Of a stretch of DNA of 64,000 nucleotides, positions 42,052 to 51,433 are shown in pieces. How positions within the stretch are numbered: the first letter of the stretch is position 1; each line of letters opens with the position of its first letter. A program made the position numbers and the translations under genes. This DNA is from Saccharibacillus kuerlensis DSM 22868 (GTDB lineage Bacteria; Bacillota; Bacilli; Paenibacillales; Paenibacillaceae): the NCBI RefSeq assembly GCF_000378145.1, contig NZ_KB899281.1, positions 145,900-209,899 of the forward strand. The letters are read 5' to 3'. The notes beneath the pieces were generated by a model. That model saw nothing but the letters and a program-made list of their open reading frames with translations, was not told the DNA's origin and did not search any database.

Positions 42052-42122
42052 CATACTCAAAGTCCAGGACAAACGCCGGCAGGCTAAGCGATCCTGAATA
42101 TCCGACAGAGAGGAAGATGATG

Positions 42123-44558
42123 ATGAGTCAAGCGAAAAGTTCGAATTTGGGGTATCCGAGAATTGGAGAAAAACGGGAATGGAAAAAGCTTCTGGAGGCA
42201 CATTGGGCGGGGAAGATCGATGCGGCGGAACTGGAAAGCGAAACGAAGAAGTTGCGTCTGGAGTATCTGAAAAAACAGCGCGACCTGAAGACGGAATTGA
42301 TCCCGGTCGGCGACTTCTCTCTATATGATCATATGCTCGATACTGCATTCACTTTTGGTCTTGTACCTCAGCGTTTCACAGGCGGAGACAACACCGCCAA
42401 GCATGATGGAGACTGCGGCTGCGCGCATGGTTCTCATGACGAAGAGCCGGTTGCATCGACAGACTCCGGCACGAAAGCTTTCGCTCCCGATGCAAATGGA
42501 GCTTACGGACTGGATGCTTATTTCGCGGTAGCACGCGGTACAAAAGCATTCGCCGCTTCCCCGATGACCAAATGGTTTGATACAAACTACCATTATATCG
42601 TACCTGAGCTGCAGGGACTGACACCGAAGCTTACGGTTAACCGCCCGCTGGCCTTTTATCTGGAAGCGAAAGAAGAACTCGGCATCGACGGCAAGCCGGT
42701 ATTGGTCGGCCCGCTGACGCTGCTGAAGCTGGCACGAGGCATTGAAGAAGACCGTTTCGATACGCTGCTGGATCAGCTGATTCCGCTGTACGCACAGGTA
42801 TTGAAAGAGCTGAGCGAAGCGGGAGCCAAGTGGGTGCAAATCGACGAGCCGGTATTGGTACTGGAAACGAGCGAAGCGGATATTGCTCGTCTCAACAAAG
42901 TATATGAAGCTTTCCGGGCTGCGGCGCCGGAATTGAATATCCTACTGCAGACGTACTTTGAGTCGGTGTCGCGTTACCAAGATATTGTACAGCTGCCTGT
43001 ACAGGCAATCGGGCTTGACTTCGTGCATGACCGGGGCCGCAATCTGGCAGCCATCGAACAGTACGGATTTCCGCAGGACAAAATTCTGGGTGCCGGCGTG
43101 ATCGACGGCCGCAACATCTGGCGTTCGGACCTGAAGGTCAAATTGGATCTGCTGCGCCGCATTCAGCAGGCCGCACAGCCTAAAGAATTGTTCGTTCAGC
43201 CGTCTTCGAGCCTGCTGCATGTGCCGGTTACGACACGCAGCGAACAAGCTTTGGAAGCCAAGATTCGCAATGGTTTGAGCTTCGCGGATGAAAAATTGAC
43301 AGAAATCGCCGTATTGGTCAAAGCGCTGAACGAAGGCGAAGAAGCAGCAGCTGCTGCAATTGCCGAAAGCGTCGATGCGGTAGCGGCATTGAACGCCTCG
43401 CCTGAACGTAACGACGAATCGGTTCGTGACGCGCTGGGCAAACTGGATGCCCGTCGTCCGGAACGTCTGTCTCCTTATGCGGTGCGCCGCGACGTTCAAG
43501 CCAAGCATCGTCCGCTGCCGCTGCTGCCGACTACGACGATCGGAAGTCTGCCGCAGACGACGGAAGTGCGCCAGGCACGCAGCAAATGGAAAAAAGGCGA
43601 GTGGAGTGAAGAACAGTATGTGGATTTCCTGCATGCGGAAACGGAACGCTGGATTCGCATTCAAGAAGAAATCGGCATTGATGTCTTGGTGCACGGCGAG
43701 TTCGAACGCAACGATATGGTCGAATACTTCGGTGAGCAGTTGGCCGGCTTCACAACATCGGGCTTTGCCTGGGTTCAGTCGTACGGTTCGCGCTGCGTCA
43801 AGCCGCCGATCCTCTATGGAGACGTTAAGCTGCTCAGCCCGATGACCGTAACGGAAAGCGCTTATGCACAATCGCTGACGGATAAACCAGTCAAGGGCAT
43901 GCTGACAGGTCCGATCACCATCTATAACTGGTCCTTCGTCCGCGACGATCTGCCGCGCGCTGTTGTACAGAATCAGATCGCATTGGCGCTTCGTTCGGAA
44001 GTGAGTGCATTGGAAGAAGCAGGTATCGGCATGATTCAAGTAGACGAGCCGGCACTGCGGGAAGGTCTTCCGCTGAAGCGCGAAGATTGGCAGGATTATC
44101 TCGATGATGCCGTTTACGCATTCCGTGCTTCGACGACGAGCGTTCAAGATGAGACGCAGATTCATACTCATATGTGCTATGCGGAGTTTGGCGATATTAT
44201 TCAGGCAATCTCCGACTTGGATGCAGACGTCATCTCGATCGAGGCTGCACGCAGTCATGGCGATCTTGTGACCGCGTTCGAAGATCACACGTATGACAAA
44301 GGAATCGGCCTCGGCGTATTCGATATCCACAGTCCGCGACTGCCGGAACCTTCCGAGATCGAATCGATTGCAAAACGCGCTTTGGAAGTCCTTGATCCTG
44401 CCCAATTCTGGATCAATCCGGACTGCGGTTTGAAGACGCGCCGTGAAGAAGAGGTCATTCCTTCGCTCAAAACGATGGTTGCTGCAGCGGCGGCACTGCG
44501 TCAGCAGTTCGTTGGGGCGGCAGCTGGAGGCGCCGGGGTCACCGGCGGCCAAGACTAA
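42123..44558 (+). CDS. metE: cobalamin-independent methionine synthase
   Basis: MetE (811 residues) transfers the methyl group of 5-methyltetrahydropteroyl-triglutamate to homocysteine. The N-terminal part begins LGYPRIGEKREWKKLLEAHW. The C-terminal catalytic barrel carries PLLPTTTIGSLPQT, and the zinc ligands are seen in THMCYAEF and NPDCGLKTR. Three ATGs lie in tandem at 42117, 42120 and 42123; the last has the best spacing from AGAGGAAG. Unusually, residues about 87-127 hold an insert with CGCAH, acidic residues and Ser/Thr between VPQRF and GLDAYFAVARG. It overlaps yitJ by one base. Confidence 0.95.
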   Translation: MSQAKSSNLGYPRIGEKREWKKLLEAHWAGKIDAAELESETKKLRLEYLKKQRDLKTELIPVGDFSLYDHMLDTAFTFGLVPQRFTGGDNTAKHDGDCGCAHGSHDEEPVASTDSGTKAFAPDANGAYGLDAYFAVARGTKAFAASPMTKWFDTNYHYIVPELQGLTPKLTVNRPLAFYLEAKEELGIDGKPVLVGPLTLLKLARGIEEDRFDTLLDQLIPLYAQVLKELSEAGAKWVQIDEPVLVLETSEADIARLNKVYEAFRAAAPELNILLQTYFESVSRYQDIVQLPVQAIGLDFVHDRGRNLAAIEQYGFPQDKILGAGVIDGRNIWRSDLKVKLDLLRRIQQAAQPKELFVQPSSSLLHVPVTTRSEQALEAKIRNGLSFADEKLTEIAVLVKALNEGEEAAAAAIAESVDAVAALNASPERNDESVRDALGKLDARRPERLSPYAVRRDVQAKHRPLPLLPTTTIGSLPQTTEVRQARSKWKKGEWSEEQYVDFLHAETERWIRIQEEIGIDVLVHGEFERNDMVEYFGEQLAGFTTSGFAWVQSYGSRCVKPPILYGDVKLLSPMTVTESAYAQSLTDKPVKGMLTGPITIYNWSFVRDDLPRAVVQNQIALALRSEVSALEEAGIGMIQVDEPALREGLPLKREDWQDYLDDAVYAFRASTTSVQDETQIHTHMCYAEFGDIIQAISDLDADVISIEAARSHGDLVTAFEDHTYDKGIGLGVFDIHSPRLPEPSEIESIAKRALEVLDPAQFWINPDCGLKTRREEEVIPSLKTMVAAAAALRQQFVGAAAGGAGVTGGQD

Positions 44559-46465
44559 TGGGACTGCTCGACGAACTGCGAACCCGAGTGGTTGTTGCCG
44601 ACGGTGCAATGGGTACACTTCTGTATCTGAATGGCATCGACCGCTGCTTCGAAGAGCTGAACCTGACCCGTCCCGAGCAGGTACGCCAGATTCATCGGGC
44701 GTACCTCGGAGCGGGAGCCGAAGTGATCCAGACGAACACGTATGCCGCGAATGATTACAAGTTGAAGCGCTATAATTTGGAGTATGAGCTGGAAGCGATC
44801 AACCGGGCAGGAGCCCGGTTGGCCCGCTCGGCTGCGGAAGGAACAGGAGCTTACGTACTTGGTACGATTGGAGGTATTCGCAGTACCAAGCCTGGAGAAA
44901 TAACGCTTGGCGAGATCAAACGCAGCAATGAACGCCAAATTGACGCTTTATTGTCCGAAGGAGCCGACGGTCTGCTGCTGGAGACATTTTACGATCCGGA
45001 AGAGCTGCGCACTACACTGAAGCTGGCCCGCGAGAAGACGGATCTGCCGATTGTGGCTCAAGTATCGACCCAGGATTCAGGTTATCTGCAGGATGGAAGC
45101 ACGTTGACAGAAATGTTCGCCATACTGGAAGGCCTGGGCGCGGATGTCGTCGGTCTGAACTGCCGGCTTGGTCCGTTTCATATGACCCGGTATCTGAAGC
45201 AGGTGCCTCTTCCTAAGCATGCGTTTCTGTCTGCCTACCCGAATGCGGGCCTGCCGGAGTACAACGAAGGCCGGCTGCGCTACCGTTCGGGAGCGGATTA
45301 CTTCGGCCGAAGCGCACTGGAACTGCGAGGAGAAGGCGTGCGTCTGATCGGCGGCTGCTGCGGTACGACGCCGGAGCATGTAGCGGCGATGGTAGAAGCG
45401 GTCAAAGGCGCGGCTCCAATTACCGAGAAAGTCGCGGAACCGCTCTCGGATTCAGATCCTGTTCCATTTGGACGGATTGAGGTCAGGGAAAAATCCGAAA
45501 AACTTGCCGGATCGGAAGACGGACCACCCGTGGAAACTCCGTTTCATGAACTTGCAGCTGCCAAGGGTCATTCGGTGATCGTCGAGCTGGACCCGCCGCG
45601 CACACTGCGAACTGAAGGCTTTTTCAAAGGGGTACAGGCGCTGAAAGAAGCGGGTATTGATGCACTGACAATGGCCGACAATTCGTTGGCCAGTCCGCGT
45701 ATTGCCAACGAGTCGCTGGCCACTGTCGTCAAGGAAAAGTATGGCGTTAAGCCGCTTGTACATGTTGCCTGCCGGGACCGCAATATGATTGGTCTGCAGT
45801 CGCATCTGATGGGACTTGCCGCTTCGGGAATCAATCAGATGATCGCCATTACCGGTGATCCGTCGAAGGTTGGCGATGTACCGGGTGCGACATCCGTCTA
45901 CGATTACAATTCGTTTGATCTGATCAAGCTGTGCAAGCAGTTCAATGAAGGTAGACTGCCCTCGGGGCGTTCGCTCGGCCTTCGGGCCAACTTCTCCGTC
46001 GGTGCCGCCTTTGATCCCAATGTGCGTCATTTGGACAAAGGGGTGCAGCGTTTGGAGAAGAAAATTGCAGCGGGTGCCGATTATTTCATGACGCAGCCGG
46101 TCTACGATGAACGGCGGGTCGAAGAACTGTATCACGCGACCCGGCATTTGAAGCAGCAAATTTTCATTGGCGTCATGCCGCTTGTCAGCGCACAGAATGC
46201 TGCTTTTTTGCATAATGAAGTGCCCGGCATTCGATTGACTGATGAGATTCTTGCACGGATGCAGCGTCATGAACATGATAGAGAGGCGGCAGTGCGCGAA
46301 GGCATGGATATCTCGCGGTCGCTGATCGATGCCATCTTGGAATACTTTGGCGGCGTTTATATCATGACTCCGTTTCTCCGATATGAGCAGTCGGCAGAAC
46401 TGACGCGATATGTGCATGAAGCGGCAGCCAAGCGGGCTCTGAACAAAACGCGTCTGGTCCAGTAA
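44558..46465 (+). CDS. yitJ: bifunctional homocysteine methyltransferase / methylenetetrahydrofolate reductase
   Basis: A two-domain protein of 635 residues. The N-terminal homocysteine S-methyltransferase domain (about 1-300) has the zinc-binding LIGGCCGTTPEH (about 265-276). The C-terminal domain (about 345-630) is a methylenetetrahydrofolate reductase (MTHFR), visible as HSVIVELDPPRTL, INQMIAITGDPSKVGDVPGA and DYFMTQPVYDE. It makes the methyl-folate that MetE uses, which explains the TAATG-coupled gene pair. The layout and length match B. subtilis YitJ. Confidence 0.93.
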   Translation: MGLLDELRTRVVVADGAMGTLLYLNGIDRCFEELNLTRPEQVRQIHRAYLGAGAEVIQTNTYAANDYKLKRYNLEYELEAINRAGARLARSAAEGTGAYVLGTIGGIRSTKPGEITLGEIKRSNERQIDALLSEGADGLLLETFYDPEELRTTLKLAREKTDLPIVAQVSTQDSGYLQDGSTLTEMFAILEGLGADVVGLNCRLGPFHMTRYLKQVPLPKHAFLSAYPNAGLPEYNEGRLRYRSGADYFGRSALELRGEGVRLIGGCCGTTPEHVAAMVEAVKGAAPITEKVAEPLSDSDPVPFGRIEVREKSEKLAGSEDGPPVETPFHELAAAKGHSVIVELDPPRTLRTEGFFKGVQALKEAGIDALTMADNSLASPRIANESLATVVKEKYGVKPLVHVACRDRNMIGLQSHLMGLAASGINQMIAITGDPSKVGDVPGATSVYDYNSFDLIKLCKQFNEGRLPSGRSLGLRANFSVGAAFDPNVRHLDKGVQRLEKKIAAGADYFMTQPVYDERRVEELYHATRHLKQQIFIGVMPLVSAQNAAFLHNEVPGIRLTDEILARMQRHEHDREAAVREGMDISRSLIDAILEYFGGVYIMTPFLRYEQSAELTRYVHEAAAKRALNKTRLVQ

Positions 46466-46537
46466 AGGTGCGATGCAGGAGCAGAAAATGTTTACTCGTC
46501 TTCGCAGGTATATGTCCGTTCGCATTTTGCGCACCAT

Positions 46538-46590
46538 AAAAGGAGCTTCTCCACGATTGCCCAGGCAGTCGTATCGGAGAGCTCCTTTTT
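46538..46590. terminator. bidirectional terminator between yitJ and the CBS gene
   Basis: AAAAGGAGCT (46538-46547) pairs with AGCTCCTTTT (46580-46589); CTCC/GGAG and ACGA/TCGT extend the stem inside. The A and T ends let it work for both converging genes. Confidence 0.85.
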
Positions 46591-46602
46591 GCGATGTATT
46601 CG

Positions 46603-47007
46603 TTAATCCATAATGCCGTCGTTGTAGTAATTGATAATGTCTCTCCGGCGAATAATACCTAGAAAAATACCGTCGTGATCGGTAACCGGCACGAAATTCT
46701 GATCCGCCGCCAGCGTCAGCATATCCTCCATATCCGCATCGATGACGACCGATTCATTGTGACGATAGCGCTTGATGCTGCTCAGCGATATGTCAGCCAT
46801 CATTTCAAGATTGAAGTTGAACGTATTTTTGAGCTTCCAGAGCAGATCCCCTTCGGATAACGTACCGACATAGCGTCCTTCTTCGTCGATAATCGGTACC
46901 GCGGAGTAATGATTTTCTTCCAGCAGATCCATCGCTTCTCTCATAGTGGCGGAAGAAGGAATATACTTGACCTGATCCTTGGATAACAGAAAACGAGAAA
47001 CTTCCAT
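46603..47007 (-). CDS. CBS-domain pair protein
   Basis: A 134-residue protein made of two CBS domains (about 10-60 and 80-130), for example EENHYSAVPIIDEEGRYVGT and DQNFVPVTDHDGIFLGIIRR. Such stand-alone pairs bind adenine nucleotides; the related CbpB and DarB proteins of Firmicutes bind cyclic di-AMP. It resembles B. subtilis YkuL/DarB rather than AcuB, which has an extra ACT-like region. ATG 47007 is used because AAGGAG lies upstream and the longer GTG start at 47019 would overlap it. Confidence 0.85.
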   Translation of the reverse strand: MEVSRFLLSKDQVKYIPSSATMREAMDLLEENHYSAVPIIDEEGRYVGTLSEGDLLWKLKNTFNFNLEMMADISLSSIKRYRHNESVVIDADMEDMLTLAADQNFVPVTDHDGIFLGIIRRRDIINYYNDGIMD

Positions 47008-47252
47008 GTATGTATACACTCCTTAGCCGTCGGATTTCCGAAACCTTCTTCTCTATTAAACCATAGTTGAGGTCTTTTTTGAACGGTTGGCAGGTTATAC
47101 GACAAAAGCGTAACTTTTTTGGTCGGCGGAACGCTCACTAGAAGAGACTCGTTATGCCCATTGAAGCTGCGGCGTCGGTCTGTACATCGTACGAGTATAT
47201 ACATCATACAAGTTTATGTTTGTTTACGATTATATAAAAGGCGGCGTTCAAC
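47008..47252. other. intergenic region
   Basis: Divergent spacer between the CBS and unknown genes. AT-rich TATATAAA near 47234-47241 is a possible -10 element for the plus-strand gene. Nothing else is recognised. Confidence 0.3.
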
Positions 47253-47741
47253 ATGTCTAATGTACCTGTGTCTGTATTGAGTATCCGCACACAAAAGCGC
47301 GAAGGATATCCTTGTCCTTTCGAATACGGAGATTTTCTGATTGAGGGTAAGCCGCTGGCTCTGGCTGCGCAATTTTTGCAGGAGTATCCGCATTTCGACG
47401 ATATTGGCTGCTTAGGCTTCGGATCGGAACGGTTCCAGCGCGAACAGATTGAACGTTTGCTGCTGGATGGAGAGGCAGATTTTCCGAATGATCGGCGCTC
47501 GCTCTATATTTGTCCGGCCTGCGGCGACCTTGGCTGCGGCGCAGTCTCAGTACGGATTCATCGGGAGAAAAAATGCTTCGTCTGGAGTGATTTCGGTATA
47601 CAAAGTCATCCATCTCTTGAACCTCATATCATACTATGCCCGTGGATCGGTCCCTTTTACTTTGAGGAAACGGCTTATGCAGAAACAATTCGTGCTTCTT
47701 ACGGGCTTGGAGGTTTCCATTGGCCGTATCCGGCGAAATAA
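47253..47741 (+). CDS. hypothetical protein with a CGDLGCG motif
   Basis: A 162-residue soluble protein with five cysteines, including the cluster YICPACGDLGCGAVSVRIHR. Similar C..CGD.GC patterns occur in uncharacterised proteins of actinobacteria and Paenibacillus that often stand near toxin-immunity genes, as far as I recall. The cluster could bind zinc. A second block is HIILCPWIGPFYFEETAYAE. ATG 47253 follows AAAGGCGG. No function is assigned. Confidence 0.65.
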   Translation: MSNVPVSVLSIRTQKREGYPCPFEYGDFLIEGKPLALAAQFLQEYPHFDDIGCLGFGSERFQREQIERLLLDGEADFPNDRRSLYICPACGDLGCGAVSVRIHREKKCFVWSDFGIQSHPSLEPHIILCPWIGPFYFEETAYAETIRASYGLGGFHWPYPAK

Positions 47742-47904
47742 GGAGATTGAAAAAAGAAAGATTGTGAAGATCAACTCCTTGTAAAATCCATGTTAAATAA
47801 TTACAAAATTATCCTACTTGCGCTGTTGCTCTTATACAATAGAGACAGGGACCTGTTCCCAGCCTTTCAATCGCAAGGTTATCCAAGCTTAAGGGGGAAT
47901 GACC

Positions 47905-48825
47905 ATGAACAAATATATGGGAAGATGGGCGATTCTTGCTGTATTCGCTTTGGCTTCCGTGCTGACGGCATGCGGTTCCGGCCATCCTGTCGAAGGCGTA
48001 TCCGCGCAGGGAAAAGAAGCCGAGACTTCTGTCAGCCAGGCTGCTCAGCCGACAGAGACGCAGACTAAGCAGGTTCCGGAAGCTGCAGACTTGTCCGCGG
48101 ATCAACTGCTGGAACAGGCGATCGCCGCGGGTCACGAGGTCAGCAGTTACAGACTTCGGACCGATCGGGAAGAACATATCGCGGTATCGCAGGATAGTGA
48201 GCCGGACGGGCATTATATCATCGAGACCAATCTTACGATGAACCCGCTTACGGCCTATCGTGAATTGAACATGCATGAAGCAGGCCGTTCCGAGCAGGAG
48301 GAGCCGCTTAAGCGCTACCTCGATGAACAAGCCGTATACAGCGCCTACCGGGAATCGGATTGGGTCAGAGAACCGGAAGAAGACCTGCCGGCATCGCTTG
48401 CGCATCTTCGGCAGGCGGCCGATCTATCCGGTCACCTGCAGAATCTGCAGGAGGCGGCAGGAGAGCATCGTGTGACCGAGCAGAACGGAAATTTGCTGCT
48501 TACCGTTGTGCTGGAAGGCGACGATAATCGAGAAATCGCGGAGCAGTATATGCAGCAGTCCGATGATTTCCTTCCACACATGCAGGCGGATATTTCGAGA
48601 TGGAAAGTCGAGCGGCTTACCGTGAGTTATGAATTTGACCGCAGCAGTCTGCTGCCTGTCACCAGCACGGCGGAGTTTGAATTGGTGAGACCTGAGGATG
48701 CGGAACTGCATCCGAGAATGAAAAATAATTTCGCAGTAAAAGCCGAATACTCGGATTACAACGAGGTAGAAACGATTAAGATTCCGGCAGAAGTCGAAGA
48801 ACAAGCATCGGGATCTGGAAGTTAA
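47905..48825 (+). CDS. DUF6612-like lipoprotein, second copy
   Basis: A 306-residue lipoprotein. Lipobox VLTAC (Cys at about 21), a Gln/Thr/Glu linker, then a domain that mirrors the one at 40756. Here ETNLTMNPLTAYRELNMHEA corresponds to the DPVTAYQKIHTEVSG block there, and a closing ETIKIPAEVEEQ resembles NIEVPQTVVDS. The two are divergent paralogues. AAGGGGG is seven bases from the ATG at 47905; the ATG at 47899 is too close. Function unknown; located outside the membrane. Confidence 0.75.
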   Translation: MNKYMGRWAILAVFALASVLTACGSGHPVEGVSAQGKEAETSVSQAAQPTETQTKQVPEAADLSADQLLEQAIAAGHEVSSYRLRTDREEHIAVSQDSEPDGHYIIETNLTMNPLTAYRELNMHEAGRSEQEEPLKRYLDEQAVYSAYRESDWVREPEEDLPASLAHLRQAADLSGHLQNLQEAAGEHRVTEQNGNLLLTVVLEGDDNREIAEQYMQQSDDFLPHMQADISRWKVERLTVSYEFDRSSLLPVTSTAEFELVRPEDAELHPRMKNNFAVKAEYSDYNEVETIKIPAEVEEQASGSGS

Positions 48826-48876
48826 TGAACGACCGATGCAGTTCCAAGGAATAATGAAATGTGCCCTGAATCGGAT

Positions 48877-48927
48877 AAAAGACAGGACCGGCTGCCGTTT
48901 TTCGGCGCGGCAGATCCTGTCTTTTTT
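48877..48927 (+). terminator. terminator after the second DUF6612-like gene
   Basis: AAAAGACAGGA pairs with TCCTGTCTTTT; CGGCTGCCG and CGGCAG give further pairing inside. A T run follows. Confidence 0.85.
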
Positions 48928-49101
48928 GATCGTATTATTTCTTGAAAAATTTCTCAGAAAAGTAACTATTCTCTGTTCAACAGCGTTACATATAGAGAGA
49001 CCAGAAGCTAGACAGACCGGAAGCAGATCGGAAATTGGGTAAAGCGGATTAGAATTTAGGTAAGCCAAGAGAAAGATGCAAAATGGAGGTTCACGGGAAC
49101 A

Positions 49102-49644
49102 ATGAAAAGCAGAAACGTATTATGGACGATGCTGATTGTTCTCTGCATCGCAGGTGCAGCCTATTCCATCTATTGGCCGAAAGCAGTCCAATTGGAAGCG
49201 CAAGGCGTCAAATTTCGCTTGGGTGAAGGAAGCGGGGGCGAGGAGCATCTTGTACAAGTTAAATTGCAAGGCGACGTATGGCGCAGTTGGAGAGGAACCC
49301 GGGAATTTGTAGGCACCATTGAGATCGAAGGGGAGACCTTTGAAGGAAAAGAAAGACTTCCCAAAGTTAGAGCTCGATTTGACGGTCCGTCAGGCAGAGG
49401 GTTTATTACTTACGATTACCGCGACGATACAGGACCGAACCTTACTACATACGGAGTGATGTATGTAGACCCGTCGTTCCGACAGGTCGCGATCGGTATT
49501 TTTGAAGAGACGGAAGGCGGAGGCCAAGGCTGGAGCAGCGGTTCCGGTCTGATGGTAACGGCTCCGGCAGAAAATCGGCAGCAGGGGCTCGATATCGCAA
49601 ATAGGCTGATGAGAGATGGGATGGAGGGAGAAGAATTAGAATAG
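49102..49644 (+). CDS. hypothetical membrane-anchored protein
   Basis: A 180-residue protein with one N-terminal membrane anchor or uncleaved signal (VLWTMLIVLCIAGAAYSIYW) and an outer domain that looks all-beta (LVQVKLQGDVWRSWRGTREF). GPNLTTYGVMYVDPSFRQVA is followed by a glycine-rich GGGQGWSSGSG loop. I do not recognise the family. ATG 49102 follows GGAGG. It is flanked by terminators, so it is a single-gene unit. Confidence 0.65.
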   Translation: MKSRNVLWTMLIVLCIAGAAYSIYWPKAVQLEAQGVKFRLGEGSGGEEHLVQVKLQGDVWRSWRGTREFVGTIEIEGETFEGKERLPKVRARFDGPSGRGFITYDYRDDTGPNLTTYGVMYVDPSFRQVAIGIFEETEGGGQGWSSGSGLMVTAPAENRQQGLDIANRLMRDGMEGEELE

Positions 49645-49667
49645 AATGAACAGAAAACTGCATCTCG

Positions 49668-49707
49668 AAAAGATCGTTTTCCCAAAAGACGGGAGACGAT
49701 CTTTTTT
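49668..49707 (+). terminator. terminator after the membrane-anchored hypothetical gene
   Basis: AAAAGATCGT (49668-49677) pairs with ACGATCTTTT (49696-49705); TCCC/GGGA extends it inside. It converges with pucR. Confidence 0.85.
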
Positions 49708-49781
49708 ACATTTCACATCTTCATTATTCGTCTGTGAAGCGATATTTTCGTATGCTGATTTGCTTACTAGGCTGCCTGCCT

Positions 49782-51410
49782 TTACACCAGTCCGCCTTCC
49801 GGCAGCAGTGCCTTGATCCGGAAAGCCATGCGCAGACGCAGCGTTTCTTCAGGGTCTTTGAGGCTTCTGCCGATAATTTCCTCGCATTTTTCCAATCGAT
49901 AAATGACCGTGTTGCGATGAATGTACAGCCGCTTGGCCGTCTCGGCAAGCTGACAGTGCGTCTCCAAATATACGGACAGCGTCTGCAGCAGCATATGATG
50001 ATCTTTGAGCGTTTCGTCAGTAAATCCCTGCATCGTATCGGCATAAAATTTGCGGAGATGCTCGTAAGGAATCATACGCAAAATTTCGGGAACTTCTTTA
50101 GGTTGATACAGTTCGATAAAGCGAGTTCTGCCCGCCATTACGCCGAAATAGAGCGCTTCGTTCGCTTCTTTGTAAGAGACAGGAATATGAATGAGCGGTT
50201 GAGCGTAGCTGCTGCAGCCAAACGACAACTCTGCGGCATAATGGGCGGAGACCTTGTTCTGGAGACGTTCCAGCAGAGCGATAAAGGAAGTCTCCACCGC
50301 TCTCCATTCTTCCGCGAGCGGCATCAACAGCACATAAGCTCTGTCGTGAGTAAACAGATGGATGGATAGACCAGCCTGTCCCAATTCTGTTTCGATTTGT
50401 TCGGCAATCCGGTCTTGTTCGGCTTTGTACTGCATAAAAGAAGTCGTTTTGTCCGCCCCGTCCAATTTGCCTACCGCACAAATGTACTTCTGATCGCCAG
50501 ACAATCCGAACTCGCGGCCGCGGCTGGCGATTTCTTCACTGCCCGAAAAGGCGCCTCCGATAAAGTTGGCGAAAAATTCGTTCCGGATCCGCCGCCGGTT
50601 CTGTTTCAGCGCATTGTCTTTCATCAGCTCGAACGCAATGACGTTGGTTGCCTGTTCGACAGTCAAAACGCTGGAACGCTCCGATGTCGGGATAATGCCT
50701 TCGATACAGAGATAATGCAGCTGCTTATGCGTATAAACGGGAAATAGGGTAATCGCTTCACGAGATTCGCCCAACAGTGAGAACGTGGAGAAAACGGAAG
50801 GAGGCGTGTGGAAAATGCTGCCGCCGGCCGACAAGGCTTCGAGCCGTGCTGCGGTTGCGGAGTTGGCGAATCGGCCTGCGATCGGCTGCAGATAAGGGCC
50901 CAGCAGCAGAACGGGCAGACGCAGCAGTTCGGACAGCTGGTCCAGCAGTCGGGGAATGCCGTGACCGCTCATGATCTGTTGAGTAAATTGACGATGCGTC
51001 TGCATGGCATTATGCAGCTCGGTCGTTCGCACATCGAGGATATGGCTCAGTGACTTGTTAACGATATCTCCAAGCGAAGGTTCGACGGGAAGCTCGAGCA
51101 GCGGCAGATTCAGGTCGTCGGCCAGTTCTGCCGCAGATGCCGGTATACTGCCGAGATATCTTTTGCTTTTGATTCCGAGTGCTGCACAGTTCTGTTTCCC
51201 CATCTCCCGAATCAACTGCAGCAGCGCCTCAAGGTCGTCTTTGAAATGAAAAGCGGTTGTCACAAGCAGTTCGTTTCTTTTCAAATAAGGAATAATGTCC
51301 GGGGCATCCATCATATTGACAGTATGAACTTCTCGATGCAGACCCTTCTCTCCCGCAGCGATGGCAGTTCCGTCAAATATAGGCAGCTTAAGCAGGTCGT
51401 CCAATTTCAT
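49782..51410 (-). CDS. pucR: PucR-family regulator of purine/ureide catabolism
   Basis: A 542-residue regulator. The N-terminal PucR domain (about 1-125, KLDDLLKLPIFDGTAIAAGE onward) senses purine-breakdown products in B. subtilis PucR. A middle CdaR-like region follows, then the C-terminal helix-turn-helix (QLAETAKRLYIHRNTVIYRL) typical of this family. ATG 51410 follows AAAGGAGTG; an upstream extension to 51506 has no site. It is divergent from allC, and a PucR-box-like sequence overlaps its own ribosome site, suggesting autoregulation. Confidence 0.9.
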   Translation of the reverse strand: MKLDDLLKLPIFDGTAIAAGEKGLHREVHTVNMMDAPDIIPYLKRNELLVTTAFHFKDDLEALLQLIREMGKQNCAALGIKSKRYLGSIPASAAELADDLNLPLLELPVEPSLGDIVNKSLSHILDVRTTELHNAMQTHRQFTQQIMSGHGIPRLLDQLSELLRLPVLLLGPYLQPIAGRFANSATAARLEALSAGGSIFHTPPSVFSTFSLLGESREAITLFPVYTHKQLHYLCIEGIIPTSERSSVLTVEQATNVIAFELMKDNALKQNRRRIRNEFFANFIGGAFSGSEEIASRGREFGLSGDQKYICAVGKLDGADKTTSFMQYKAEQDRIAEQIETELGQAGLSIHLFTHDRAYVLLMPLAEEWRAVETSFIALLERLQNKVSAHYAAELSFGCSSYAQPLIHIPVSYKEANEALYFGVMAGRTRFIELYQPKEVPEILRMIPYEHLRKFYADTMQGFTDETLKDHHMLLQTLSVYLETHCQLAETAKRLYIHRNTVIYRLEKCEEIIGRSLKDPEETLRLRMAFRIKALLPEGGLV

Positions 51411-51423
51411 GAATACCGCACTC

Positions 51424-51433
51424 CTTTGGTTAA
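51424..51433 (+). promoter_or_regulatory. PucR-box-like sequence
   Basis: CCTTTGGTTAA here contains C-N-TTGGTTAA, the core of the B. subtilis PucR recognition sequence WWWCNTTGGTTAA; the three upstream W positions are only partly matched. It lies 14 bp before the pucR start and about 140 bp before allC. Confidence 0.55.

Noticed and set aside
41729..42122. A SAM, T-box or cobalamin riboswitch ahead of metE
   Set aside because: No conserved core was found, and the promoter at 42023 leaves too short a leader.
42942..44618. 558-residue open frame opposite metE and the start of yitJ
   Set aside because: It is antisense to well-supported catalytic domains, has no translation signal and has a composition unlike a protein.
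46603..47007. The CBS-pair protein as the missing AcuB
   Set aside because: It is far from acuAC, too short for AcuB (no ACT-like part), and its layout fits the YkuL/DarB type.
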